Assembly (NCBI RefSeq): GCF_008705135.1
Contig: NZ_CP023694.1
Coordinates: forward strand, 4,879,001 to 4,943,000
DNA from: Streptomyces coeruleorubidus
GTDB taxonomy: Bacteria > Actinomycetota > Actinomycetes > Streptomycetales > Streptomycetaceae
Direction of reading: 5' to 3'
DNA length: 64,000 nt
Each line of letters starts with the position of its first letter. Position 1 is the stretch's first letter. This document shows positions 23,920 through 33,090 of this stretch, piece by piece. A program made the position numbers and the translations under genes. The notes under the pieces were generated by a model. The model was not told the DNA's origin. It worked only from the letters and a program-made list of their open reading frames with translations, and did not search any database.

Positions 23920-25216
23920 ATGGCCCTTCAGTTCCGGCCCGCGTCGAGCGCGCCGGCGGTCCCCGCCCCGCGCGCGCTCCGTCACCGGGAGGGCTTGCGA
24001 CAGCCCCCGCGAGGAGCGCGCCGGGACGGCCTCTACTGGGCCGGGTCGGCGGTGTTCGCGCTCGTGCTGGCCGCGGTGACGACGCTGCCCGCCCACCGGG
24101 TGTGGGGTGCGTGCGCGGCCGTCGGTTATGCGGGGGCGGCCGTCCTGGCAGGCCGCACCCCGTACGCCTGGGGCCGGGCGAGCGCGGTCGCGGCGGTCGC
24201 GGGCTCGGTACTGCTGCCGCTGGCGGTGCTGATGGTGCTGGGCACGGCCCAGTCGGAGGTCGGAGTCGTCGAGCACTCCGGCGACCTGCTGCTCGCCACC
24301 GGCAGTCCCTACGCCCCGCATCCGTCGCTCGTGGACGACTTCAACCCGTACCTGCCGGGCATGGCCCTGCTCGGCCTCCCCCACGCCCTGCTGGGCGACA
24401 GCCCGCTGACGGACGCCCGGCTGTGGTTCGCGGCGGTGTTCGTGGGCGCGCTGGCCGTGGCGGCACGCCCCGGGGGCGGCCGGGTGCGCGGGGGCTGGAG
24501 GCGCGGGGCTCCTTCCGCCGCACGTACGGCCCCGGCCGACCCGGTCAACCCTGTTCTGCTGTTGGCCAGTTGTCCGGCCGTCGCGCTGGCGCTGGCGGTG
24601 GGCGGGGTCGATCTGCCGGTGATCGGGTTGATGTGTCTGGGGCTGGCCCTCGCGGGGCGGCGTGGGGGGTGCCGTGGGCGCGGGGGCGGCGATGGGGGCC
24701 GCGGCGGCGCTGAAGTGGACCGCCTGGCCGCTGCTGCCGGTCGCGCTGGTGCTGCTCGCGGTGACGGCGGGGCGCCGGGCCGCCGTGCGGGCCGCGGTGA
24801 CGGCCCTGGCGGTGGCGGCGGCCGGTGTCGTGCCGTTCGCCCTCGTCGATCCGCACGCGTTCGTCGAGCACGTGGTGCTGTTCCCGCTCGGCGCGGCCGG
24901 CGCCGGATCGCCGGCGACCAGTCCGCTGCCCGGTCACCTGCTCGCCACCCATGTGCCCGGGGGCCGCGCCATCGCCGTGACGGCGCTGGCCGGGACCGCC
25001 GTCGGAATGGCGGTCTGGCTCCTGGCCCGCCCGCCGCGCACGGTCGTCGCCGCGGCGGACCGTGCGGCGCTCGGACTGGCCCTGGCCATGTGCCTGATGC
25101 CGGCCACGCGCTTCGGCTACCTCGTCTATCCGCTGGTGCTGGCCGCGTGGTTCCGACGTGACCGCTTTCTGCCGTCACATGGCCGAATCTCCGTTGCCCA
25201 TGAGCCTCAACTTTGA
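23920..25216 (+). pseudogene. GT87/DUF2029-type membrane glycosyltransferase, frameshifted
   Basis: The first frame (from ATG 23920) encodes several membrane helices and the family-like loop DLLLATGSPYAPHPSLVDDFNPYLPGM. At about 24664 the coding sense jumps to the next frame, which continues GAAMGAAAALKWTAWPLLPVAL and further helices to a TGA at 25214-25216. The break falls in a run of six G (24664-24669); removing one G restores a single frame of about 431 residues. Polyprenyl-phosphate-dependent mannosyltransferases of this family use such a loop. It is either a recent pseudogene or a sequencing error. Confidence 0.75.
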
Positions 25217-25305
25217 TCAGCTGTCTCACTGGTCTTGTTCGATTCTGATCGAGCATCGCACGGCTCCCAGGGGAGGAGCTTGTGACAAGTGGGGGAGTTT
25301 CCTTG

Positions 25306-27195
25306 ATGCATCACGATTCCGTCGTGCTGCGCCGCGCCAGATTCCGGCGCGGCGCCGCGGCTCTGACGTTCGTGGCGTTGACCGCCGGCACCGCCCTGAC
25401 GGGCGTACCGGTCGCCACGGCCGCCGGCAGCGCGGCCCTCGCAGGGACGACCTGCACGCCGACGGAGGGCTTCTCAGGCTGCCGGCTGTTCGATCCGACG
25501 GGCGCCCGCGAGGAGTTCCAGGTCCCGGCCGGCGTCACGGCGCTGGACGTGCGGGCCTGGGGCCAGGGCGGCGAGGGCACCCCCTCCGCCAACGGCGGCG
25601 CGGGCGGCTACACCGCGGGCACGCTCAGCGTCACGCCCGGGGAGCGGCTGTCGCTCGCGGTCGGCGTCCAGCGCTTCGGTGACGCGCTCGGCGGCGCGGG
25701 CGGCGGCAAGCGCGCCGCGGTCGGCGGCAACAGCAGCGGCGTCCGCACCGGCGACGGCAAGCCGCTGCTCATCGCCGCCGGTGGTGGCGGCGGTGGGTAC
25801 GGCAGCCCGGAGTCCGGCCAGGGCGGCCCCGGTGGCGGCGAGCGCGGCCAGGACGGCACCAAGCCGGAGCGCGGCGGCAAGGGCGCGGCCGGTCCCACCG
25901 GCGGCGCGGGCGGCGGCAACGGCTCCCCCGGCGCCGACGCGTCCGCGGGCGGCAAGGGCGGTGCGGGCGGTTCCGGTTCGGGCGGCGAAGGCGGAGGCGG
26001 CGGCGCCGGCTACGCGGGCGGCGGCGGTGGCGGCGGCACGGACGAAGACCGGGGCGTGGCCGGCAGCGGCGCGGGCGGCAGCAGTTATGTCGACCCGAAC
26101 CGGGTGACCGGCGCCCGGCTGCTCATCGGCGACCGCACCCAGGCCCCGGCCGAGAACGACCCCTTCTGGCAGGCATCCGACGAGCCGGTGCGCGGCGGCA
26201 TCGCCGAGGGCGGCGTCAACACCGACCGCTCCGGCCACGGGCGGATCGTCTTCCAGTGGAAGACCTCCGCGATCGCGGAGCTCACCCAGGTCGCCGGAGG
26301 CGGCCAGACCGTCCCGCCGGGCGGCGGCGCGGACCCGGTGGCCGTGGTGGCCCGGGACAAGGCCGGAAACCCGGTCGAGAACGCCTCCGTCACCTTCACG
26401 GTCGAGGACCCGGACAAGCTCGGCGCCTTCTTCTTCGTCAAGGGCGGCGCCGACACCACCGAGCTGGCCGTGCCGACCGACGCCCGGGGCCGCGCCCGGT
26501 CCGCGCCGCTCCAGGCGGGCAACGACAAGGAAGGCACGTTCACGGTCCGCGCCGAGGCCGGCGGCGCCTCGACGGTCTTCACCGTGAGGGTGAAGAAGTC
26601 GTCCTACACCGTGACCGTCGCGGGCGGTGACGGCCAGCAGGCCGAACAGGGCCAGGACTTCGCGGAGGCCCTCCAGGCCCGCGTGGTCAGGTCGGGCGCC
26701 ACGGCACCGGCCGGCACGGAGGTCGAGTTCCGCGTCGAGGACGACAGCGACGACGCCCCCCGCTTCGAGGACGGCGAGCAGGTCGTCCGCGTCAGGACCG
26801 ACGACTCGGGCAAGGCCACGGCGCCGACCCTGACCGCAGGTGAGGGCACGGGCACGTACACGGTCGCCGCGTCGGTCGGTGACGCCATGACCCAGTTCGC
26901 GGTCGAGGTCGTCGCCGGTGACGGGCCCTCGGCGTCCCCGAGCCCCTCGGCCGACCCGACCGCCTCGGCGTCCCCGAGCCCGTCGTCCAGCACGAGCACC
27001 TCGGGCACGACCGGCGGCATCGGCTCCTCGACCACGGGCGGCACGTCGACGGACCTCGACAGCGGCAGCCTCGCCTCGACCGGCACCGGCGGCATCGGCC
27101 TCCTCCTCGCGGCGGCCGCGGCCCTGGCCACGGTGGGCTTCGCGGCGTTCCGCCTCGCCCCGCGCCTGAGGCTCCGCTCGCGCGACGACGCGTGA
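25306..27195 (+). CDS. Glycine-rich surface protein with Ig-like repeats and LASTG signal
   Basis: A 629-residue secreted protein: signal peptide to about residue 40 (ATAAG), a globular lectin-like segment, a very glycine-rich middle with GGxG repeats (about 120-270), two Ig/invasin-like domains (about 325-430 and 435-540), a Ser/Pro/Thr spacer, then LASTG at 589-593 with a hydrophobic helix and basic tail. LASTG fits class E sortase recognition. I prefer the ATG at 25306 (GGGGGAG 8 bases upstream); GTG 25282 is an in-frame alternative. A terminator follows. Likely a cell-wall-linked adhesin or sheath protein. Confidence 0.8.
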   Translation: MHHDSVVLRRARFRRGAAALTFVALTAGTALTGVPVATAAGSAALAGTTCTPTEGFSGCRLFDPTGAREEFQVPAGVTALDVRAWGQGGEGTPSANGGAGGYTAGTLSVTPGERLSLAVGVQRFGDALGGAGGGKRAAVGGNSSGVRTGDGKPLLIAAGGGGGGYGSPESGQGGPGGGERGQDGTKPERGGKGAAGPTGGAGGGNGSPGADASAGGKGGAGGSGSGGEGGGGGAGYAGGGGGGGTDEDRGVAGSGAGGSSYVDPNRVTGARLLIGDRTQAPAENDPFWQASDEPVRGGIAEGGVNTDRSGHGRIVFQWKTSAIAELTQVAGGGQTVPPGGGADPVAVVARDKAGNPVENASVTFTVEDPDKLGAFFFVKGGADTTELAVPTDARGRARSAPLQAGNDKEGTFTVRAEAGGASTVFTVRVKKSSYTVTVAGGDGQQAEQGQDFAEALQARVVRSGATAPAGTEVEFRVEDDSDDAPRFEDGEQVVRVRTDDSGKATAPTLTAGEGTGTYTVAASVGDAMTQFAVEVVAGDGPSASPSPSADPTASASPSPSSSTSTSGTTGGIGSSTTGGTSTDLDSGSLASTGTGGIGLLLAAAAALATVGFAAFRLAPRLRLRSRDDA

Positions 27196-27212
27196 CGCGG
27201 CGGCACAGCGCC

Positions 27213-27278
27213 TGACACCAGGCGTCACCGCGACTGACACCACGCGTCACCGCGACTGGCACCACGCGTCACCGCGAC
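27213..27278. repeat. Three tandem 22-bp repeats
   Basis: The unit, starting TGACACC and containing an internal dyad TGAC...GCGTCA, occurs at 27213, 27235 and 27257 with one or two changes. The spacing is about two helical turns. The last unit runs into the terminator stem of the surface-protein gene. The repeats lie 17 bases after its stop codon. Confidence 0.75.
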
Positions 27279-27312
27279 TGCCCGTACCCGATCACCGGGT
27301 GCGGGCAGTCGC
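27274..27312 (+). terminator. Strong terminator of the surface-protein gene
   Basis: GCGACTGCCCG (27274-27284) pairs with 27302-27312, extended inwards by ACCCG/CGGGT across one mismatch, with loop ATCAC. CGTTTCGG follows. The 16-bp stem is one of the most stable in the window. Confidence 0.75.
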
Positions 27313-27450
27313 CGTTTCGGGCGCCGGAGAAACAGGCGATGAGAGAGGTGCGCGTTTTGCGGAACCTTTGCCCGGGGGTCGGGCGTTGGGCCAGTGAGCG
27401 CGCGGGAGCGGGTTCGCGAGATGACTTCCGACGATTACCGAGGTGACTCA

Positions 27451-27999
27451 ATGGCAGTCTGGGACAAGCTCAAGGACCAGGCCAAGGCTCTCCAGCAGAA
27501 TCAGGGCGGGCGTGGCGCCACCGGTGGGCACAGCGGGGGGACGAGGTCCGGCGGTGGCAGCAAGGCCCAGCTGATCGGTGTGCTGAAGACGCAGCTCGGC
27601 TCGCTGAAGACGGAGTTGAAGAGCGGTGCCTACCGGGACGCGAGCATGGCGGTGTGCGCGCTGGTCGCGGCGGCCGACGGGCAGGTGGATCCGGCCGAGC
27701 GGCAGCAGGTCGAGTCGATGATCCTCAGCAACGACGTGCTCCAGAACTTCCCGCCGGAGCAGCTGCGACAGCGTTTCAACAAGCATGTCGACCAGCTCAC
27801 GATGAACTTCCAGCACGGCAAGGCCGAGGCCATGCAGGAGATCGCCAAGGCCGCCAAGAAGCCCACCGAGGCCCGGGCCGTGATCCAGACCGGCATGGTC
27901 ATCGCCGGTGCCGACGGCCACTTCTCCCAGGCAGAGGCGACGGTCCTGCGCGAGGCCTGCGCGACGCTGGGGCTGTCCCCGGCCGAGTTCCAGCTCTGA
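27451..27999 (+). CDS. TerB-family (tellurite-resistance-like) protein
   Basis: A 182-residue protein: a Gly/Ser-rich N-terminal linker (residues about 15-40), then an all-helical TerB domain with metal-binding-type acidic loops AAADGQVDPAE and AGADGHFSQAE. Members bind metal ions and are linked to tellurite and stress responses. The ATG at 27451 follows a CCGAGGTG ribosome-like site. The C-terminus LGLSPAEFQL is typical. It stands alone; no other ter genes are near. Confidence 0.85.
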   Translation: MAVWDKLKDQAKALQQNQGGRGATGGHSGGTRSGGGSKAQLIGVLKTQLGSLKTELKSGAYRDASMAVCALVAAADGQVDPAERQQVESMILSNDVLQNFPPEQLRQRFNKHVDQLTMNFQHGKAEAMQEIAKAAKKPTEARAVIQTGMVIAGADGHFSQAEATVLREACATLGLSPAEFQL

Positions 28000-28035
28000 G
28001 TCCCGGCTCTGATTCGACCCCTGGTTCCGCTCTGA

Positions 28036-28941
28036 TCAGCGATCCGGCCAGGCCCCCCTCGGTCCCGCCTGGGGGGCCCGCAGCGCGTCCACGGCGAGGC
28101 GGGCCGCCGTGCCGATGACCGCGTCGGCGGCGGGCTGAAGGGCGGAGGTGCGGGCCGTGCGCGTGAAGACGGCGACGGCGTAGCGGCCCCCGTCGGGATA
28201 CTCGACCACGCCGACCTCGTTGCGCACGGTCGGCAGACTGCCCGTCTTGCCCGCCACGTGGACGTCGTCGAAGGGAAACCCGGACGCCAGCCGGTGCGGC
28301 CACACCTGGAGCCCGAGGACCCGGCGGATGGCCGCGCCGTGCTCGGGCGTGCAGGCCTCGTCGCGCCAGACGGCGGCGAGCAGCCGTGTCATGTCACGCG
28401 GGGTGCTGTGGTTGGTACGGGCCGGGTCCAGAGCCCGCAGCCGTGCGACGACGTGCGGGTCGGCCAGCGACCGTGCGCCCCCGGGGCCGGCGTCCTCCTT
28501 GATGGTGGCGAGGAGTTCGCCGAAGGTGTGGACGGCGTGCGTGCCGGTGAGGCCCAGGCGGGCCGTCGTGCGGTTGACGGCGTCGAGACCGACGCGGGCC
28601 AGCAGCAGGTCGGCGGCGGCGTTGTCGCTGACGGACATCATCAGATAGGCGAGGTCCCGCAGCGACAGCCGGGCGCCGTCGAGCATGGCGGCGAGTCCCG
28701 TCGGGCCGGCGGTGCGTCCCTCGGGCGGGCACTCGACCTGCTCGGTGAGGTCCAGGAACCCCGCCGCGGCCTGCTCGTGGAGCGTGACCAGCAGACAGAG
28801 CTTGTGGACGCTGGCGGTGCAGACCGGCTGGTCCGCCCCGGCGTCGAGCTGCGCGCCGCTGTCGATGTCGACGGCGTGCAGCCGGCCGGTGACCCCGGCG
28901 TCGGCGAAGGCCGCGTGGATGCGGGTGAGGGCGTCGGTCAC
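28036..28941 (-). CDS. Beta-lactamase-like serine hydrolase
   Basis: A 301-residue protein with penicillin-recognising motifs: SVHK (Ser44, Lys47), SDN (105-107) and KTG (232-234). The fold is that of class A beta-lactamases, but the omega-loop E-x-E-L-N motif is not evident. The sequence begins MTDALTRIHAAFADAG with no signal peptide, so it appears cytoplasmic, unlike secreted beta-lactamases. The GTG at 28941 overlaps the stop of the LysR gene by four bases (GTGA), so the two are coupled. It could be an esterase or peptidase rather than a lactamase. Confidence 0.8.
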   Translation of the reverse strand: MTDALTRIHAAFADAGVTGRLHAVDIDSGAQLDAGADQPVCTASVHKLCLLVTLHEQAAAGFLDLTEQVECPPEGRTAGPTGLAAMLDGARLSLRDLAYLMMSVSDNAAADLLLARVGLDAVNRTTARLGLTGTHAVHTFGELLATIKEDAGPGGARSLADPHVVARLRALDPARTNHSTPRDMTRLLAAVWRDEACTPEHGAAIRRVLGLQVWPHRLASGFPFDDVHVAGKTGSLPTVRNEVGVVEYPDGGRYAVAVFTRTARTSALQPAADAVIGTAARLAVDALRAPQAGPRGAWPDR

Positions 28942-29933
28942 AGCCAGTACTCCGATGCCGGGCGCAGGTGCAGCGGGCGGGCAGGCAGGTCGGGGGCCGC
29001 GCCGGCGGTGGTGCGCAGCGCGTGTGTGGCGGCCTCGGCGAACGCGGACACGGCGGCGTCCCCGCGTCCCGCGGGCCAGGCGACGGAGTGCCGCAGGGCC
29101 AGCGGTGCGCCGGTGAGGGGCCGCCATACGACACCCTTTTCCGTGTCCACGCCCGCTGCGGCCTCCGTGCCTTCTTTCGCGTGCCCGTGGGTGTCCCGCG
29201 GGCCGAAGGCCACCGCCTCCGTGGACAGCACCAGTCCGCGTACGAAGCTGGAGCCCAGGGCGTGGCGTACGGCGGGTGGGGTGTAGCCGTTGCGGGCGCA
29301 GGTGGTCAGGAGGTCGTCGTAGACGGCGGGGGCGCCGGCGCGGGGGAAGAGGATCAGGTCGTGGCCGGTAAGGGAGGAGAGCGGTACCTCGTCGAGCCCG
29401 GCCGCCGCCGCGCCGCGCGGCAGCAGCACGCCCAGTTCGCGCCGCAGCACCGGGCCCAGTTCGAGCCCGGAGACGTCACACGGGTGGTGGATGAGCCCGA
29501 CGTCCAGCTCGTGCGCGGCGAACCGTTCCAGTTGCTGGGCGGTGGACAGCTCGTGCAGCTCCAGCTCCAGGCCGCTCGCGCCCGCTCCGCTGAAGCCCGC
29601 CAGCAGCGCGGCGACGGTCTCCCCGGAGAGGTCCGGCGGCAGCGCGGCACGCAGCAGGCCGGTCTCGCCGTCCCGGACGCGGCGCGCGGTGGCCATGAAC
29701 GCCTCGGAGCGGGCGAGCACCTCCCGGGCCTCCGCCAGCAGCAGCGCCCCGGGCTCGGTGAGGGCGACCTGGCGGCTGGTGCGTTCGAAGAGCCGTACGC
29801 CCAGGCGCCGTTCCAGGCGCTGGATGCGCTGCGAGAGCGGCGGCTGGGCCATGCCCAGACGAGCTGCGGCCCGGCCGAAGTGTGACTCTTCTGCAACAGC
29901 CACAAAGCACTCCAGGTGCCGCACCAGGTCCAC
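28938..29933 (-). CDS. LysR-family transcriptional regulator
   Basis: A 331-residue protein with a winged helix-turn-helix at the start (LVRHLECFVAVAEESHFGRAAARLGMAQPPLSQRIQRLERRLGVRLFER) and the two-lobed LysR effector domain. The GTG at 29933 has no ribosome site; AGCATA (29942-29947), read as TATGCT on this strand, is a -10 box ending 8 bases before it, so the transcript may be leaderless. A palindrome with T-N11-A spacing overlaps this promoter. It is coupled to a beta-lactamase-like gene and divergent from a penicillin-binding protein, resembling the AmpR arrangement in layout only. Confidence 0.9.
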   Translation of the reverse strand: MDLVRHLECFVAVAEESHFGRAAARLGMAQPPLSQRIQRLERRLGVRLFERTSRQVALTEPGALLLAEAREVLARSEAFMATARRVRDGETGLLRAALPPDLSGETVAALLAGFSGAGASGLELELHELSTAQQLERFAAHELDVGLIHHPCDVSGLELGPVLRRELGVLLPRGAAAAGLDEVPLSSLTGHDLILFPRAGAPAVYDDLLTTCARNGYTPPAVRHALGSSFVRGLVLSTEAVAFGPRDTHGHAKEGTEAAAGVDTEKGVVWRPLTGAPLALRHSVAWPAGRGDAAVSAFAEAATHALRTTAGAAPDLPARPLHLRPASEYWL

Positions 29934-29944
29934 GAGCAGTAAGC

Positions 29945-29959
29945 ATATCGGTTCGATAT
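29945..29959. promoter_or_regulatory. LysR-type operator palindrome
   Basis: ATATCG-GTT-CGATAT is a perfect 6-bp-arm palindrome with T-N11-A (T29946, A29958), the LysR box pattern. It overlaps the -10 box of the LysR gene and lies 59 bases before the divergent penicillin-binding protein start. Autoregulation and control of the divergent operon are likely. Confidence 0.6.
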
Positions 29960-30017
29960 TGATCCGAGATCGATAGCGGTCTTGGACAAGATGCCTGGAC
30001 GCTGCTGTTCTCGTGGC

Positions 30018-31652
30018 ATGGATCACCACGACAACACCAGTGTCACGACCGAGGGTCGCAGACCGCGCCGGACGGCCCTGCGGGCCGTCACGGCGGGCGC
30101 GGTGGTGCTGGCCGTCGCCGCCGGCGGGGCGTTCGCAGCCGGTCTCGGCCCCTTCGAGCGGGACACCGGACCCGACCCCGCGGCCGGGAAACAGGCCCGC
30201 GCGTTCCTCGCCGACTGGGCCGCCGGCCGGCTGCCGAGCGCGGCCGGCCGTACGACCAGCCCCGGCACGGCACAGCGGGTGCTGGACAGCTTCACCACCG
30301 GCCTCGACATCAGCAAGCCGAAGCTCACCGCCCAGTCCGCGGCCGAGGGCGAGGACGGCACGGTCACCGTCCCCTTCACCGCCCGGATGCCCGTCGAGGG
30401 CCTGGGCACCTGGACCTACGAGTCGAAGCTGCCGCTGCGCGAGCAGAGCGACGGCAGTTGGAAGGTGGACTGGAAGCTCTCCCTCGTCCACCCGCGCCTG
30501 AGCGATACCGAGAAGTTCCGCCTCGAAAGGGAGGAGACGAAGCCCCCGGAGGTCACCGACCGGGAGGGAACGGCCCTGTCGGGTGCGGAATTTCCTTCCC
30601 TGGGGCCGGTCATGGCCCGGCTCGGCGGGGGCGGCGAGGGCACCGGCCCGCGCGGGGCGATCCACCTGGTCGACCGGACCACCGGGAAGGTCGAGCGCAC
30701 GGAGGCCACATTCGGCGCGCGGACGGTCCGGGACGCGGGCCCGGTCCGCACGACCCTCGACGCCGACTGGCAGGCCGCCGCCGAGAAGGCCCTGGCCGCC
30801 CACGCCGACCGCAAGAACGCCGCGCTCGTCGCCCTGCGGATCGACGACGGCGAGATCCTGGCCGTGGCGAACTCCCCGTCGTCCGGCTTCAACCGCGCCC
30901 TGTCCGGCACCTATGCGCCCGGCTCCACCTGGAAGGTCGTCACCAGCAGCGCCCTGCTCCTCAAGGACGCCGTCGCACCGGACGACGTGGTGGACTGCCC
31001 CAAGTACCTCACGGTGGGGAAGCGGTTCCAGAACGTGGAGCTGTCCGAGCACCCCGGCGCCACCTTCCACAAGGACTTCACCGAGTCGTGCAACACCGCC
31101 TTCATCAGCCTGCGCGACCGGCTCGACGACGGGGAACTGGGCGACGTGGCCCGCAAGTACTTCGGCGTGGGCCAGGAATGGCACGTCGGGGCACCCTCGT
31201 ACGACGGCTCGGTGCCCGTGCCGAAGGACGAGACCGAGAAGGCCGCCTCGATGATCGGTCAGGGCCGCGTGCAGGCCAACCCGCTGATCATGGCGTCCGT
31301 CACCGCGACGGCCGTCTCCGGTACCTTCCACCAGCCCTCGCTCACCGAGGGGAACGAGGACACGACCAGCACGACCCCGCTGCCGGAGGGGGTCGTCGCC
31401 CAGCTCCGCCAGATGCTGCGCGCCACCGTCACCGACGGCACCGCGCGCGTCCTGTCCGACCTGCCCGGCGAGATCGGGGCCAAGACCGGCACCGCCGAGG
31501 TCTCCGACGACCAGGACAACAACGGCTGGCTCGTCGCGCACCGCGGCAACGTGGCCGTCGCCTGTGTCGTCGAGGAGGGCGTCACCGGCGGCGGCTCCGC
31601 CGGGCCCGTCGTCCGCGGTCTGCTGGCCGCCGTCCCCGGCGACTCCGAGTGA
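30018..31652 (+). CDS. Penicillin-binding protein with MecA-N-like domain
   Basis: A 544-residue protein: cytoplasmic Arg-rich start, one transmembrane segment (about 22-43), an NTF2-like MecA-N domain (about 55-160), then a transpeptidase domain with STWK (Ser303, Lys306), SCN (357-359) and KTG (489-491). It belongs to the class B-type penicillin-binding proteins that cross-link peptidoglycan outside the membrane. Start is uncertain: ATG 30018 lacks a clear ribosome site; ATG 29991 is in frame. It is followed after 14 bases by a class A beta-lactamase gene, so target and enzyme form one operon. Confidence 0.85.
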   Translation: MDHHDNTSVTTEGRRPRRTALRAVTAGAVVLAVAAGGAFAAGLGPFERDTGPDPAAGKQARAFLADWAAGRLPSAAGRTTSPGTAQRVLDSFTTGLDISKPKLTAQSAAEGEDGTVTVPFTARMPVEGLGTWTYESKLPLREQSDGSWKVDWKLSLVHPRLSDTEKFRLEREETKPPEVTDREGTALSGAEFPSLGPVMARLGGGGEGTGPRGAIHLVDRTTGKVERTEATFGARTVRDAGPVRTTLDADWQAAAEKALAAHADRKNAALVALRIDDGEILAVANSPSSGFNRALSGTYAPGSTWKVVTSSALLLKDAVAPDDVVDCPKYLTVGKRFQNVELSEHPGATFHKDFTESCNTAFISLRDRLDDGELGDVARKYFGVGQEWHVGAPSYDGSVPVPKDETEKAASMIGQGRVQANPLIMASVTATAVSGTFHQPSLTEGNEDTTSTTPLPEGVVAQLRQMLRATVTDGTARVLSDLPGEIGAKTGTAEVSDDQDNNGWLVAHRGNVAVACVVEEGVTGGGSAGPVVRGLLAAVPGDSE

Positions 31653-31666
31653 GAGGAACACGACGC

Positions 31667-32623
31667 ATGCCCGCCGACGCGCCCGCCTCGTCCCGCCGCG
31701 CCTTCCTGGCCGCCGCGGCATTGCTCCCCGTCGCCGGATGCGGCACGGCCGGCCGGGACACCGACCGCGCGGGCCGGGCCACCACGACCACCCGGCCCGC
31801 CCCGGAGCCGAGCCGCCGCGCCCCCGCGCCGCCCGTCCACCGCCCGCGCCTGGCGGACCTGGAGCGCGAGTACGGCGCCCGCGTCGGCGTCTACGCCCTC
31901 GCGACCGGCACCGGCGCCACGGCGGTCCACCGCGCCGACGAGCGCTTCGCGTTCTGCTCGGTCTTCAAGGCCCTGGCCGCCGCGGCGGTCCTGCACCACC
32001 GCTCCCTCGACGGCCTGGACCGGCGTGTCACCTACACGCGGGCCGACCTCAAGTCGACCACGCCCATCACCGGACGGAACGTCGCGACCGGCATGACCCT
32101 CCGCCAACTCTGCGACGCCGCCGTCCGCCACAGCGACGGCACGGCCGGCAACCTGCTCATGCGCGACCTCGGCGGCCCGGCGAAGCTCACCGCCTATCTG
32201 CGCGGACTCGGCGACACCGTCAGCCGCATGGACCACTACGAACCGGAACTGCACGACGTACCGCCGGATGACCCCGGCGACACCACCACCCCCCGCGCGG
32301 TCGCCACAGACTTCCGCAAGCTGCTCCTGGGCACGGCCCTGCCCGCCGGTGAACGGGCGCTGCTGACGGACTGGCTCTCGCACAACGCCACCCCGGTCGG
32401 CGCCCGCCGCATCCGGGCCGGACTCCCCAAGGACTGGCAGGTGGCCGACAAGACCGGCACGGGCAACTACGGCAGGGCCAACGACATCGCGATCGTCCGC
32501 CCGCCCCGCACCGAACCGCTCGTCCTGGCCGTCATGACCGACCGGCCCGGCTACGACGCCGAACCCTCGAACGCCCTGATCGCCGAAGCCACCGCCCGGA
32601 CCATCACCGCCCTGGGGCTCTAG
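31667..32623 (+). CDS. bla: Class A beta-lactamase, Tat-type lipoprotein
   Basis: A 318-residue enzyme. The N-terminus SRRAFLAAAALLPVAGC is a twin-arginine signal ending in a lipobox (Cys25). The catalytic motifs are SVFK (Ser98, Lys101), SDG (156-158, the SDG form known from Streptomyces lactamases), E192 in EPELH, and KTG (262-264). The residue equal to Asn170 is His196. It hydrolyses beta-lactams at the cell surface. It lies 14 bases after the penicillin-binding protein and is presumably co-expressed with it. Confidence 0.9.
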   Translation: MPADAPASSRRAFLAAAALLPVAGCGTAGRDTDRAGRATTTTRPAPEPSRRAPAPPVHRPRLADLEREYGARVGVYALATGTGATAVHRADERFAFCSVFKALAAAAVLHHRSLDGLDRRVTYTRADLKSTTPITGRNVATGMTLRQLCDAAVRHSDGTAGNLLMRDLGGPAKLTAYLRGLGDTVSRMDHYEPELHDVPPDDPGDTTTPRAVATDFRKLLLGTALPAGERALLTDWLSHNATPVGARRIRAGLPKDWQVADKTGTGNYGRANDIAIVRPPRTEPLVLAVMTDRPGYDAEPSNALIAEATARTITALGL

Positions 32624-32703
32624 AGGTCCCGGGCCAGAGATCCCCGGGCCAGAGATCCCCGGTCCAGGGGCCCCCGGGCCCCAGGTGGCCTATAACGGGG
32701 GCC

Positions 32704-33069
32704 ATGATCTACCACTCCGTACCGCTCACCGACTGGCACGCCGCCCCCGAGGGTCCGTACGCGCCCGCCTCCCTCGCAGAGGAGGGCTTCGTGCACTGCT
32801 CACCGGACGAGCCGACCACGCTCGCCGTCGTCAACGCCTTCTACCGGGACGCGCCCCGGCCCCTGCTGGTGCTCGCCCTCGACGAGGCCCGCCTCACCGC
32901 GCGGGTGGAGTGGGAGGCGGCGGACCCCGCCCCGCCGCCCGGGGTCGACGCGGGCACCCTGTTCCCGCACGTGTACGGCCCCCTCGACCGGGACGCCGTC
33001 GACCACGTCCTCGAGGTGCGGTGGGACGAGCAGGGCCGGGCGGTGGGACTGGTGGACAGGGACGGGTGA
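32704..33069 (+). CDS. DUF952 family protein
   Basis: A 121-residue cytoplasmic protein with the DUF952 pattern: IYHSVPLTDW, EEGFVHCSPDE, LVLALDEARL and FPHVYGPLDRDAV. Members have been compared with glutathione-S-transferase-like or ADP-ribosyltransferase-type folds, but the activity is unknown. The ATG at 32704 follows CCTATAACGGGGGCC, where TATAAC could be a -10 box; a leaderless start is possible. Short direct repeats (GGGCCAGAGATCCCC) lie between it and the beta-lactamase gene. Confidence 0.8.
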   Translation: MIYHSVPLTDWHAAPEGPYAPASLAEEGFVHCSPDEPTTLAVVNAFYRDAPRPLLVLALDEARLTARVEWEAADPAPPPGVDAGTLFPHVYGPLDRDAVDHVLEVRWDEQGRAVGLVDRDG

Positions 33070-33090
33070 GCGGTACGACAGGATGACCGG

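Noticed and set aside
27339..27446. A 35-codon upstream frame ending just before the TerB start, containing a TTA codon
   Set aside because: Third-position GC is low and codon use is unlike the neighbours; its overlap with the ribosome site is probably chance, though worth a look in ribosome-profiling data.
32624..32700. GGGCCAGAGATCCCC direct repeats after the beta-lactamase gene
   Set aside because: Two to three short copies, probably slippage or part of a terminator; too little to claim a function.
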